Of a DNA stretch of 38,607 nt, positions 14,548-23,085 are shown piece by piece. The stretch spans positions 1 to 38,607 of the IMG/VR virus record IMGVR_UViG_3300043425_000405; one strand, written 5' to 3'. Position 1 is the stretch's first letter, and the number at the start of each line of letters is the position of its first letter. Source of the stretch: a virus. The translations under genes were made by a program, and so were the position numbers. The notes beneath the pieces are model-generated. The model searched no databases. It had not been told where the DNA came from and saw only the letters and a program-made list of their open reading frames with translations.

Positions 14548-15711
14548 CATTTCAGTTGTAACCATGACGCGGCCAACGGCGCCGTACTCTTTATGGTACG
14601 TGATGGCCCATGCAGCGCGGTCGGCAATCCAGCCGCCGCGCGCAGCGTAGGCGTCACGCGCCGCCAGTGTGGGGTGTTGCACAACTGTCACACCATTATA
14701 TTCTTTTTCGTCGCGGTGGTGACGGTGACCGCAGTGTATCTCGCGCCGTGTGGTGCGCCCCCACGCTTGCGGGAACTGCGCGGCGAACAGCAGCGGCAGG
14801 TTTTCGTTCTTGACTTTGTGGCCGTGGTGAACACCTAGCATGGTGGTCCCCCATTCAAAGACGTAGAACGGCAAAACACTGTCGTTGACGGTAACGCGCG
14901 GGTCTTCTTCGTAATGCACCGAGAACGAGTCGGCTAACCAGCCGCTTGCTTCTTCGTCGTGGTTGCCTTCAGCTATGATCAGATGGACCTCTTGATGACG
15001 CAGCAAACAGATGTTCATCAGGGAGCGGATGATGCGGATTGCTGCGCGGCGTATCTTGGGGAAGCGGCTGTCGGCATCCAGAACGTGCTTTGACGCTGGC
15101 GTGACAGGCATCTTGCCGTCCGTATGCAAGAAGTCCCCTTGGATGTTGAGTACCGCTGTGTGCGCGTTAGGGCTTTGATTGACCATCTGTATCAACGCGG
15201 CGGTGATAGTTTTCTCCGCGATTGATAGGTTCCAATCGCTGCCGCCTTCCTGATGCCACGCCAGCATACCGAGGTGGTAGTCGGTGAACGTGTAAAGGTT
15301 GCACAGATGCTCGTCAGAAACCGCTGGAGCCGCAACTGATACCGCGGGCGGTATCTCGTCCTTAAAGCCTTCGACGGCCTCTTTCATGGCGTCCACGAGC
15401 GCCTGATGACTTAGCGACGCCTTCACCCATTGCCCGGTTGGTTTACCTTCGGAGTTGTAGTAGGTCGATACACCCTTGGCGACAAAACCTTCTGGCACGG
15501 GGCGGGTGAAGTCATGCTCCGGCGCATAACCGAACTTTGCAGCCTTACGCTTTACAGCGGTATAAGTTTCGCTTGCGCCGCCTATGTTGATACCTAATTC
15601 AGCGGATGCGGCCCGCGCACTGCCGAGGCGTTCTATGGCTTCTAAAACTTCACGTTGACGAGGCGTGCAATATTTATACAGTTCTTCGTCAAAGGTTATG
15701 GTCGATGGCAT
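14515..15711 (-). CDS. HTH-metallophosphoesterase fusion
   Basis: 398 aa. Residues ~15-65 form a helix-turn-helix (TPRQREVLEAIERLGSARAA and the following helix). From about 135 on is a calcineurin-like phosphoesterase with FTDYHLGM, NIQGDFLH, AEGNHDEE, GVHHGHK and GHRHHRDE, covering all metal-binding motifs. The last gene of the late operon. Its ATG follows the spanin stop immediately, with AAAGGCAATTAA as ribosome site. The substrate is unknown; a nucleic-acid phosphoesterase is a reasonable guess. Confidence 0.88.
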   Translation of the reverse strand: MPSTITFDEELYKYCTPRQREVLEAIERLGSARAASAELGINIGGASETYTAVKRKAAKFGYAPEHDFTRPVPEGFVAKGVSTYYNSEGKPTGQWVKASLSHQALVDAMKEAVEGFKDEIPPAVSVAAPAVSDEHLCNLYTFTDYHLGMLAWHQEGGSDWNLSIAEKTITAALIQMVNQSPNAHTAVLNIQGDFLHTDGKMPVTPASKHVLDADSRFPKIRRAAIRIIRSLMNICLLRHQEVHLIIAEGNHDEEASGWLADSFSVHYEEDPRVTVNDSVLPFYVFEWGTTMLGVHHGHKVKNENLPLLFAAQFPQAWGRTTRREIHCGHRHHRDEKEYNGVTVVQHPTLAARDAYAARGGWIADRAAWAITYHKEYGAVGRVMVTTEMLGAPGHQAAQ

Positions 15712-15936
15712 TTAATTGCCTTTCGGGCAATCATCCTCGCACAGACAAACAAACACACTATTGTGTAACTCAATCTCAGCTACAGTTTCGGGCGTGTCTT
15801 GCTTGGCGTCGTAGGTGATGGGTTTTGCAATAGCACAATAGCTATTGACGGGAACGGTCGAAACGGTCGCGCAGCCGCTCGTCGCGGTCAACGTCAGGAA
15901 TGGTAATAGCAGCTTCGCCCAACGCGATTTGGTCAT
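15712..15936 (-). CDS. Outer-membrane spanin lipoprotein (Rz1-like)
   Basis: 74 aa. A basic start and hydrophobic core lead to ATSGC, so the likely lipid-modified Cys is residue 22 (the -3 residue Thr is not ideal for a lipobox). The start at ATG 15936 has GAGTGAGG seven bases upstream; a GTG at 15948 is less likely. It overlaps the Rz-like gene by 95 bases in another frame, the classical arrangement of two-component spanins, which fuse the membranes at lysis. Sequence alone is weakly conserved in this family. Confidence 0.75.
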   Translation of the reverse strand: MTKSRWAKLLLPFLTLTATSGCATVSTVPVNSYCAIAKPITYDAKQDTPETVAEIELHNSVFVCLCEDDCPKGN

Positions 15937-16054
15937 TGATAGCCTCACTCATTTCCTTAATCGTTTCCTGACGGCCTTGCCGCTTCCAACGATGCTCTAC
16001 CCAAAATCCCAACAATTTGTTTAGGACACCCAGTAAGGCCGTCAGGAACTTCAT
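15842..16054 (-). CDS. Inner-membrane spanin (Rz-like)
   Basis: 70 aa from ATG 16054 (an upstream in-frame ATG would overlap the holin gene throughout). A hydrophobic N-terminal helix (residues ~2-19) is followed by a soluble, charged helical tail. It contains the start of the Rz1-like gene in another frame, and its own start overlaps the holin stop (TAATG). The topology and nesting fit an i-spanin. It is short for this class. Confidence 0.7.
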   Translation of the reverse strand: MKFLTALLGVLNKLLGFWVEHRWKRQGRQETIKEMSEAINDQIALGEAAITIPDVDRDERLRDRFDRSRQ

Positions 16055-16230
16055 TATGCGGCTGGCTTCTCTACCAAGAACACGGCGGCGACGCCAGCCA
16101 GAGCAGCCACGGCTGCCGAGATAGCAGCCCACTCAGCATCAGACAAACCAAATGCCAACGCCAAACCGGCGAAACCTGCGTATGTGCTAGGCTCTTTCAA
16201 ACGATTTAGTAACCAAGATACATAGTTCAT
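16054..16230 (-). CDS. Holin-like membrane protein (58 aa)
   Basis: MNYVSWLLNRLKEPSTYAGF is followed by two hydrophobic, alanine-rich segments (about residues 18-30 and 35-53), giving probably two membrane helices. AAAGGAAAGTAAT precedes the ATG, and it lies just after the endolysin gene and before the spanins. Composition and position make it the likely holin that releases the endolysin to the cell wall. Confidence 0.8.
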   Translation of the reverse strand: MNYVSWLLNRLKEPSTYAGFAGLALAFGLSDAEWAAISAAVAALAGVAAVFLVEKPAA

Positions 16231-16231
16231 A

Positions 16232-16624
16232 TTACTTTCCTTTCGGGTAAAACTTCCAAGGCAGTTCCCAGTGTGGGCCGTCCTTGAAAGTGCGCCAATC
16301 GCCGCCCCATTGGAGCGGGACTTTCTCGTCCGCGGCAGCGGACTTTACTATTTTAGCCAGCCGGTTATACAGCGGCCAATCCCATGATACTTTGCCGCCG
16401 ATCATCGGCGCCAAATCGACAGCGTGGCCGGTGATGTGACGCGAGTTCATCGTCTTCGACGCGCCTTGGCTGACCAACTGCTTCTGGCGTTCGACGGTAC
16501 GCAGACCTTCCAACACCGTGAAGTCAAGGTCGGACAGCGCGGCGGCTTTCTTGACAACGCGCACCAGATCAGGGTGGACGCCCTCAAGCCGTGACAGGCT
16601 GCGCTGGCCTAGGGTGATACTCAT
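16232..16624 (-). CDS. Endolysin, peptidase M15 family
   Basis: 130 aa. SRHITGHAVD (residues 61-70) provides zinc ligands H63 and D70, and DGPHWEL (D115, H118) gives the third ligand and the catalytic acid, the VanY/M15 pattern. It would cleave peptide bonds of peptidoglycan. No signal peptide is present, so it needs the holin for export. Flanked by the XhlA-like and holin genes. Confidence 0.92.
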   Translation of the reverse strand: MSITLGQRSLSRLEGVHPDLVRVVKKAAALSDLDFTVLEGLRTVERQKQLVSQGASKTMNSRHITGHAVDLAPMIGGKVSWDWPLYNRLAKIVKSAAADEKVPLQWGGDWRTFKDGPHWELPWKFYPKGK

Positions 16625-16791
16625 ACGTTCATCTTTACTAAAATGCCAACTAACAGCATGATGATTGTGCCAGCCACGGTAATGCCGACATTTTCAAGGC
16701 GCTTCAGCCGAGCGCAGATACCATCATAACGCAACGCGCAGATTTCCTCATGTGTGTTGAGCCGGGCTTCGGTCTGGTCGATAGTTGTCAT
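16621..16791 (-). CDS. XhlA-like lysis accessory protein (56 aa)
   Basis: An amphipathic, charged helix (residues ~5-35, EARLNTHEEICALRYDGICA) is followed by one C-terminal membrane span (~37-54) and a short basic tail. This topology matches the XhlA/hemolysin family that accompanies holins. It overlaps the endolysin start by ATGA. Assignment is by topology and position. Confidence 0.7.
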   Translation of the reverse strand: MTTIDQTEARLNTHEEICALRYDGICARLKRLENVGITVAGTIIMLLVGILVKMNV

Positions 16792-16793
16792 TG

Positions 16794-19202
16794 TTAGCGT
16801 CTCATGGCGTTGAGGTTTTTAAACCGTTTATCTCTAGGTATGTTGCCATATATCGGCACAGCATAGCCTTCGGAAAAATCTACATCCACCAGCGGTTCGC
16901 CGGACTCAGGGTCTATGTCAGGGAAATTATATTCCGCCCCAAGGGTAGATGGCGCGCCAAACTGTTGCGCCATGATATTGCGCGCCGTTGGGCTTAACCG
17001 CTGCTGCACTTCATTAGACATATGCACGGCTGTTGGTAGCACGTCCATAGCTGCCCTCATGTTAGCGCCGCTTTCGTAAGCCTTTGCAATTTCTTTCTGT
17101 ACTGCGGGCGTCACGAACGCGCTTGTCGCGCCCTGCGTGCCTGTACCCAGAAACGCTAACGGCGGATATTTAGCGCGTATAACAGACATAGCCGCCCTAG
17201 ATAGTTTTCCGGGTTCCTGCGCGCTTAAGATATTTTGCGCGCGCGCTTGACCGCTCGACGTTAACTCATTCATCCGATTGAGCGTTTCTAGCTCTTTCGC
17301 TGACGATTTCAGCGCCAAGTACCGCTCAGGATCGGCCAGCGCCAACCCGCTGATGTCAAACTGGTTGGTGCCTTTACCGTAAACATCTTCGACAACTTTC
17401 GGGCGTCGGCGGTTCATAAGCGCGATAAACTCGTCAGGGCTTTCTTCAGCTAGTTGCGCGCCGCGCGCGGCCAACTCTTGCATATTTACTTTCTGCATAC
17501 CGAGTTGATGCTGAACCAAATAGTCTTGAAACTTTGGACCTAACGCTTTGTCAACAGCGTTTTTAAAGCCAATAACTAGCCCTGCCGCCCGCTTTTTTGA
17601 TCCTGTGGATGGCTGCGCTGACGACGCGACATATTTTTCAACGATGTCGCTGGCTTCTTTGCGAACCGTGTACAAATCGTAAGGGTTAAGCATACCGTTT
17701 TGATCAGCGGCACCTTCAATTTGGTTGGCTAATTTAAGCAACGCACGGCGCGCGGAACTAGTGCGGATACCTTCAGCCGACGCTTGTTGCCGTAAGGTAG
17801 CGACTAGCGGCGACGCCAACAGTGGCTCAGGGTTTTCCGGTGCAAAGTCAGAAAAAATATCCGCTATGATACGCGACCCGCGCGGCAATTTAGCCTCGCG
17901 GGCTTGACGACGCAAGTCTATGGCGTTCTGCGCGGCTGTTTCACCGCGCTGCGTCATTGCGCCCGCAATCCCACGTTCGCGGGCTACGGCGGCTGGATCG
18001 AACACGTTGCCAAAATCGTCCATCTGATTAAGCCGTGTTTCGGCCCGCTCCGCGCCTAACGTCATACGGCGCGCCAAGCCAGATTGCTCGTCCGCGCGCC
18101 GTTGTAAATCGCTCGTTAGGCGCTCTGTTTCAGCAACAGCGGCGTTAGTTTTTTTTATGTCACCTAACGCGGCTTCGCGGGCTGGGCCTGTCGTTTCATT
18201 AACCGCACGGCGTTCAGCCTCAACAGCCGCTCTCTGCGCGGTAGGATCGGCACCACCTGAAATAGCTGCCAGACGGGCGTCGCGCGCCGCTTTTTGCTGT
18301 TCCAATATAATACGGGTGGTGTCGGGGTCCATTTGTTTACCGGCAATATTGCCCAAGGCAATGAACGGGCTAGGCTCTACGCCAGCTTCAATCAGGACTT
18401 GCTGCGCTAGGCGCTGATCGTCGGGCGATAGCTGTGCAAAGGCAGCCCTCGCCGCGTCAACATCTTTACCGAGCGCCTCGCGGATAATCTTTCCCGCTTC
18501 AACCTTGGACATCCGGAAAATATCGACGGCGCGCCCACCAAGTTTCTTTAATATCGTACCAACGATAGGTAGACCAGCACCGTAAAGACCGCCCTCAACT
18601 GGGTTTTCCCCCATCAAAGCTGCGGTGGTTGCACCAGAAGTACCGCCACCAGCTACCTTTAGTGCGATAGTTTCGGGGATAGACGCGCCCTTTACGCCGA
18701 CGCCGCCGGTCGCGGTAGACGCTAAAACTTTTGATACAGTGTCGCCAATCACAGGTATTTTCGGTGCCAAGGGGGCGAGTACGTTAGCCGTGCGCGTGAC
18801 TGCCGCGGCAGGCGCCATTGATTGACCAAGGCTGCGCGCAAGCGGACGCGGTTGAGTAACCAAATTACGCGATAAATAGTCAGTGGCAGCGCGGCGTTGG
18901 CCCTGCGCTTGCTTTACGGCTTCCTTACCGAAAACCATGCGCGATATAGGGTCAGTAACCATAGCCGCGAGATTGTACGCGCCTTCAGGAACCCCAATCA
19001 GTATTTCGTTAATGTTGTCTAGAAACGCATTGACCGGGGCTATACCCGAACCGCGTGTGCGCGGCGGGGCGACGCGCTTCTTAGGCGCCGACTGCACAGT
19101 GCGGACACGTTTGATTTCCGCCGCAATCTCACGGGCCGCTGCCTCATCGCCAGCAGCGTCTGCCTTCATCAAAGCGGCTTCTAATTGCGCTACAGTCGCC
19201 AT
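16794..19202 (-). CDS. Internal virion/DNA ejection protein (gp16-like)
   Basis: 802 aa, the longest gene of the module. The N-terminus (LEAALMKADAAGDEAAAREI) matches a repeat-like start common to phage internal virion proteins. The middle is alanine- and arginine-rich and predicted to form long coiled-coil helices, and a hydrophobic, glycine-rich segment lies at ~125-240. Third of three ejection-type genes, in the position of P22 gp16. Likely released into the cell with DNA to form a channel. Confidence 0.75.
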   Translation of the reverse strand: MATVAQLEAALMKADAAGDEAAAREIAAEIKRVRTVQSAPKKRVAPPRTRGSGIAPVNAFLDNINEILIGVPEGAYNLAAMVTDPISRMVFGKEAVKQAQGQRRAATDYLSRNLVTQPRPLARSLGQSMAPAAAVTRTANVLAPLAPKIPVIGDTVSKVLASTATGGVGVKGASIPETIALKVAGGGTSGATTAALMGENPVEGGLYGAGLPIVGTILKKLGGRAVDIFRMSKVEAGKIIREALGKDVDAARAAFAQLSPDDQRLAQQVLIEAGVEPSPFIALGNIAGKQMDPDTTRIILEQQKAARDARLAAISGGADPTAQRAAVEAERRAVNETTGPAREAALGDIKKTNAAVAETERLTSDLQRRADEQSGLARRMTLGAERAETRLNQMDDFGNVFDPAAVARERGIAGAMTQRGETAAQNAIDLRRQAREAKLPRGSRIIADIFSDFAPENPEPLLASPLVATLRQQASAEGIRTSSARRALLKLANQIEGAADQNGMLNPYDLYTVRKEASDIVEKYVASSAQPSTGSKKRAAGLVIGFKNAVDKALGPKFQDYLVQHQLGMQKVNMQELAARGAQLAEESPDEFIALMNRRRPKVVEDVYGKGTNQFDISGLALADPERYLALKSSAKELETLNRMNELTSSGQARAQNILSAQEPGKLSRAAMSVIRAKYPPLAFLGTGTQGATSAFVTPAVQKEIAKAYESGANMRAAMDVLPTAVHMSNEVQQRLSPTARNIMAQQFGAPSTLGAEYNFPDIDPESGEPLVDVDFSEGYAVPIYGNIPRDKRFKNLNAMRR

Positions 19203-19205
19203 GTT

Positions 19206-20951
19206 TTATAGTCCATATTTTGCGCGGGTCGCGGGTGACAGCTTGGATTTAGTGGGCGTGTTGACAGGTGTTTTGCGTGGCTTAGGTAAGTCTTTAGAAC
19301 TTATATACCGATCTGCGATTGGCCGTACGGTCAACTTAAACTTAGGGTCTTCGGCGGCTAAATCACCATATCTATCGTTATAAAATTCTATGCGTCGTTG
19401 GCGTGTGCGGTACGCCTCGCGGCGTAGTTTTTTTAGGTCTTCGTCAAACTTAGCTACGCCACCCGTTTGGGTTAAAGAGTTAGCACTTTTAGCTATAAGT
19501 TGAACGTCTAGGTTAGATGCGTTACCGACTGGCGACCCGCCAGTTGGGGTAGCCTGTTTCGCTTCCACCAACGATCCAAGTGTATCTGCGTTTTTAATCC
19601 TATCAAACATAGCCTGCAATTCAGCTTGGCGTTCGTTTTGTCCCAAGCTGCCAAGATAGTGCAGGTTACCTTCAATTCGGCCAACAATGAAACGGCGGTC
19701 GGCAGAACGCAAAAGCGCATCTATTTCTTCAATATATTTATCAATATTTTGAATTGCCGCTTTGGTTTCATTTTTTGCTACTAGTGCTTCTGACCTTTTT
19801 TCAATAGTGCGCTCTGCGTTCTTAGTCGCCGCCGCAATTCTAGGGTTCATTTCCAACTCTACGGCCTTAGATGCGCTGGTTCTCGCCCCTTCTTGCGCGC
19901 CAATAACACCAGCGGGAACTGGCGATGGAGTAGGCGCTACGTTCGGTGTTTTCTGCTGAAGTTTTGTAATTGTGCGTGGCTGCGTTTGCGCCATCGTCTG
20001 TTCCATAGGCGGCGCGCCGCGTAGACCAGCGGTCTGCGATTGCATCGGCTCACCGCGCATAACAGCAAACTGCGACTGAGGTGTCTGGCCGTCATACGCC
20101 ATAGGCGTAGTCTGAAAATCAGCCACTGGTTCGCCACGCATTTGATTGTCTGTTACACCAGACATATCAGACATTATTTGGACGTTGTTTTGCTGCACCC
20201 ACGCTGCAATCTTGGCGCGGCTTTCGGGAGGCGCAATCGAAAGGAGTTTATCGTAATCGGATTTGGACATGACGCCGGTTTCCAACGCGGAGTCTATGAC
20301 CAGCCCAAGCGAATTTGGATTGGCGGCGGCGCTATTCGGTTTGTAGCCGGGCGCAAAAGGGTTGGCCGGTTCGGATGCTTGCGGCGTCGTCGGCGTTGCG
20401 CGGGACGCAGGCATGGGTGTAGGTTCAACCACATCATAGACTGGCTGTTGGCCGGGGCGTAATCCGCCGACAGTAACTGATGTAGGCGTGCCATCCACAC
20501 TAACTTCCAAGGTGGAGACCGGCGTTGAAATAGTTTTATCTATTTCTTTGTCGGCCTTCATCATAAGCCCGTATCGAGTATTGCGGTCCCACGAAGACGC
20601 TGGGGGTAAGACTTTATCCCAGCCCGGCACACGCGCCACTATGTCAGCGCGCACAGCTTCAGCGGCGGCGATGTCGCCTTCCGCTATGTCGGCAACGCCT
20701 TCACGGAATATTTCTAACGCCTGAAGTATGTTATCTTGCTGTGCCTTTGTTAATGCTGGGCCATGCAGCGCCGCCGCGCGCGCTTCTTTCGCCGCTTCGA
20801 TGTCCATCGCCTGTTGCGCTTGCATCGTTTGACGCTGCGCGGCTTCCTGTTGCCGCACCATGTTCATCATGTTCGCCAACCGTGCCGTGCGCTGCGCGGG
20901 ATCGGGAAGCTGCGGATTGCGTGCCTGAAGGGCTATCATCTGGTTTGGCAT
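19206..20951 (-). CDS. Internal virion/DNA ejection protein (gp20-like)
   Basis: 581 aa, follows the gp7-like gene. Gln- and Ala-rich N-terminus with coiled-coil potential (residues 1-65), a Pro/Thr/Gln-rich middle (~160-340) predicted disordered, and a basic C-terminus. Composition and position match P22 gp20. Start ATG 20951 is preceded by GGGGCTTTT; ATG at residue 5 is an alternative. No enzyme motif is seen. Confidence 0.72.
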   Translation of the reverse strand: MPNQMIALQARNPQLPDPAQRTARLANMMNMVRQQEAAQRQTMQAQQAMDIEAAKEARAAALHGPALTKAQQDNILQALEIFREGVADIAEGDIAAAEAVRADIVARVPGWDKVLPPASSWDRNTRYGLMMKADKEIDKTISTPVSTLEVSVDGTPTSVTVGGLRPGQQPVYDVVEPTPMPASRATPTTPQASEPANPFAPGYKPNSAAANPNSLGLVIDSALETGVMSKSDYDKLLSIAPPESRAKIAAWVQQNNVQIMSDMSGVTDNQMRGEPVADFQTTPMAYDGQTPQSQFAVMRGEPMQSQTAGLRGAPPMEQTMAQTQPRTITKLQQKTPNVAPTPSPVPAGVIGAQEGARTSASKAVELEMNPRIAAATKNAERTIEKRSEALVAKNETKAAIQNIDKYIEEIDALLRSADRRFIVGRIEGNLHYLGSLGQNERQAELQAMFDRIKNADTLGSLVEAKQATPTGGSPVGNASNLDVQLIAKSANSLTQTGGVAKFDEDLKKLRREAYRTRQRRIEFYNDRYGDLAAEDPKFKLTVRPIADRYISSKDLPKPRKTPVNTPTKSKLSPATRAKYGL

Positions 20952-20954
20952 AGT

Positions 20955-21740
20955 TTAAAAGCCCCACTTTGATTTTGGTTTACGGACGCCGAAGCCCGGC
21001 TCAAAAGTACCGCCGGGGCCAGTACCAGTGCCACCTTGATCGAGCGTGTTATCGGTGTAATATTTAATCATAGCGTTTTGTTCAGGTAAGTTAGCCGCAT
21101 ATCCGCCAATCTGGCCCAAAGCAGTGTTAAGGGCGTTAGCCTGACCGATGTAGCCAGATGCGCGGGCTTGCCCAGCGTTGTAGATGTTCGACGCTTCGTT
21201 CTGGCCCATTTGACCTGCGGCGCCCGTAAGCACATTAGCGGCAGACTGACCTGAACCCATCAGCGATTGCAGCGGGTTCAGCTTGGCTGCGCGCTCTACT
21301 TGATAGCGGTTAAATGCGTTCTGATATTCTTGGCTTGCCAAGTCCTGACCGAAACGCTGGATACCTTTCATGGCGCTGCCCGACAGCAGATTGCCGCGTG
21401 CTGCCGCCGACCGCTCTAGCGCCTTCATGCCTTCCGATTGGCGGAACGCATAGCCGGGGTCTTGCTGGAACTGTTCAGTGCCAAAGGCTTTACCAAGACT
21501 GCCGTAGCCAGCGGCGGTCTTGTCGCCGCCGATGCCGAGAAGCTGCATGATTTCTTGCTGGGCCGTTAGGCCACCTTGGCGAAACGGCTCTTGCAGTTCC
21601 GTCTGCCGCTGGAACATCCGCTCCTGCGCGGCGTTAGCGTCCCGCGACGCTTGCTGTTGCGCCTTGGATGCTTTACTGGCTGCGGACATTGACACCGCAC
21701 CGCCGACAACGGCACTTCCAATTACTGCTGCTGCGACCAT
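20955..21740 (-). CDS. DNA transfer/ejection protein (gp7-like)
   Basis: 261 aa from ATG 21740 (GGGGAC upstream; a longer form would use a TTG start). An N-terminal hydrophobic, alanine- and valine-rich segment is followed by an Ala/Gln-rich helix (ASKASKAQQQASRDANAA), then a glycine-rich tail. This is the usual make-up of P22 gp7-like proteins, first of the three ejection proteins. It probably helps to breach the envelope. Confidence 0.8.
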   Translation of the reverse strand: MVAAAVIGSAVVGGAVSMSAASKASKAQQQASRDANAAQERMFQRQTELQEPFRQGGLTAQQEIMQLLGIGGDKTAAGYGSLGKAFGTEQFQQDPGYAFRQSEGMKALERSAAARGNLLSGSAMKGIQRFGQDLASQEYQNAFNRYQVERAAKLNPLQSLMGSGQSAANVLTGAAGQMGQNEASNIYNAGQARASGYIGQANALNTALGQIGGYAANLPEQNAMIKYYTDNTLDQGGTGTGPGGTFEPGFGVRKPKSKWGF

Positions 21741-21741
21741 G

Positions 21742-22197
21742 TTAGTCCCCAATCCATTTCGTGTAGTAAATCTCTACAGGTTCCATTTTCAAATACTCAA
21801 ACAGCCTAGACGCGTCTTTGTGCATTTTGGAGCCGTAGAACATACGATGCACCCCGCGCCTTTTAGCTTCTTTTTCGACTAAACGAAAGAGCTTTACGCC
21901 ACTAAATCCACCACGCACATCTGGGTGCGTCCAAAAAATGTCCATCGTCAGCGTCAAGCACGTTTTGTAGTGGAACCCCGGCGCGATGAAACCGATGAAA
22001 TATCCCACTAAACGGCCCGCTTCGCGCAGCGTCACAAGCAGTAGCTGCCCTGCGTTGTCGCGTGCTTCGTACACATCATACTGCGGATCAAGCGGTACTT
22101 TATCTTTGTTCAGTGCCAACTCTTCCCAGTGAAGGTCGTAACACTCCATCAACTCTGGCAAACATTTGCTGTACGGCTCGACTTGGGCAGTTATCAT
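21742..22197 (-). CDS. GNAT-type acetyltransferase
   Basis: 151 aa. The core strand-turn-helix DIFWTHPDVRGGFSGVKLF is followed by a helix (LVEKEAKRRGVHRMF), the GNAT motif A region, with a final strand (~VEIYYTKW). It would bind acetyl-CoA and acetylate an unknown target. It lies between the 2OG oxygenase and the gp7-like protein. T7-type phages also have a GNAT-like internal virion protein (gp13), so a virion role is possible. Confidence 0.82.
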   Translation of the reverse strand: MITAQVEPYSKCLPELMECYDLHWEELALNKDKVPLDPQYDVYEARDNAGQLLLVTLREAGRLVGYFIGFIAPGFHYKTCLTLTMDIFWTHPDVRGGFSGVKLFRLVEKEAKRRGVHRMFYGSKMHKDASRLFEYLKMEPVEIYYTKWIGD

Positions 22198-22739
22198 TAC
22201 GCGCTCCTGATGTCCACAATGCAGACTATCCTATCATCTGCGCTGTTATTGACAACAGAATGTTGTACACGATTGTTCACCCACCACACTTCGCCGGAAT
22301 AAAAATTTACCGTTTCGTCACCGGAATGGAAGAGCGCGCCCGGTAAGGACTGCAATGCTATTTGGTAGCGGGTGTAAAACTCTGCTGGCGCGCCGCTGTC
22401 AACGTGCGGTGTGATGACGCCGCCCGGCGGCAGCTTAGTGACAATGCAACGGCCAAGCTGCACGCCGTCAACGCGGTGCATAAGGTCCAGCACCAGCCGA
22501 CGCAGCGACGGCAACCGCCCCCACGCTGGGTATTCTACCGTCTGTATGTCGTTGATGACGGCAGTCGGGTCTTCTGGTATCTCATTAAACCAAAGCCAAA
22601 TGTCGCTGACTTCAGCATGGGCCGTGTCGGGATGCTGCGTCCGCAGCGTGTTTTGGTCCCACAACTCAGGCTGCGTAGCCAGTTCACGCATAACCGGAAC
22701 AGTGTCCACACTATCTGCAAGGCGCAGAAAATACTTCAT
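22197..22739 (-). CDS. Asp/Asn beta-hydroxylase-like 2OG-Fe(II) oxygenase
   Basis: 180 aa. It has RYQIALQS and PHVDSG with H112 and D114, then VQHSVVN with H160, and R170, which give the iron-binding His-Asp-His and the 2-oxoglutarate-binding Arg. The fold is that of aspartyl/asparaginyl hydroxylases (PF05118-like). It would hydroxylate a protein side chain or another substrate with oxygen. Located in the structural operon, so a virion protein may be its target, but this is inference. Confidence 0.85.
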   Translation of the reverse strand: MKYFLRLADSVDTVPVMRELATQPELWDQNTLRTQHPDTAHAEVSDIWLWFNEIPEDPTAVINDIQTVEYPAWGRLPSLRRLVLDLMHRVDGVQLGRCIVTKLPPGGVITPHVDSGAPAEFYTRYQIALQSLPGALFHSGDETVNFYSGEVWWVNNRVQHSVVNNSADDRIVCIVDIRSA

Positions 22740-23074
22740 TAGCTAACCAGACGGCCTGACGCGCGGATGTTGATCGACGTTGCCGCGCTGGCGACGGTGC
22801 TGATGAAGCCGCCGACCGGAAGGACATGGCCGACTAGTTCAGGGAACGTATACGTCTCGGCAGGCTGAAGCGTTTTTGTCTTGACAATCAAGTTATCGTT
22901 GCCTGCGCTGCCCGCAGGCGTGACAAGGTTGACGCTGATGGTTGCTGCGGACGCCGAGTAGTTGGTGGCCGTGAACTTGTCGATGATTGTCTGCACGCCT
23001 GCGGACGTGTATTGCGTCGTCTGGCTGTTCTCCGCCGTCTTGGCGGGGATGATATTGCTAATGTTTACTGTCAT
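22739..23074 (-). CDS. Small virion-like beta protein (111 aa), unknown
   Basis: Ser/Thr- and Val-rich, with several predicted beta strands and no helix, consistent with an Ig-like or jelly-roll fold on a tail or fibre. It lies downstream of the tailspike gene. A ribosome site (AAGG) precedes the ATG by about 9 bases. Its stop overlaps the oxygenase start. Exact role unknown. Confidence 0.65.
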   Translation of the reverse strand: MTVNISNIIPAKTAENSQTTQYTSAGVQTIIDKFTATNYSASAATISVNLVTPAGSAGNDNLIVKTKTLQPAETYTFPELVGHVLPVGGFISTVASAATSINIRASGRLVS

Positions 23075-23085
23075 GACAAAAAACC

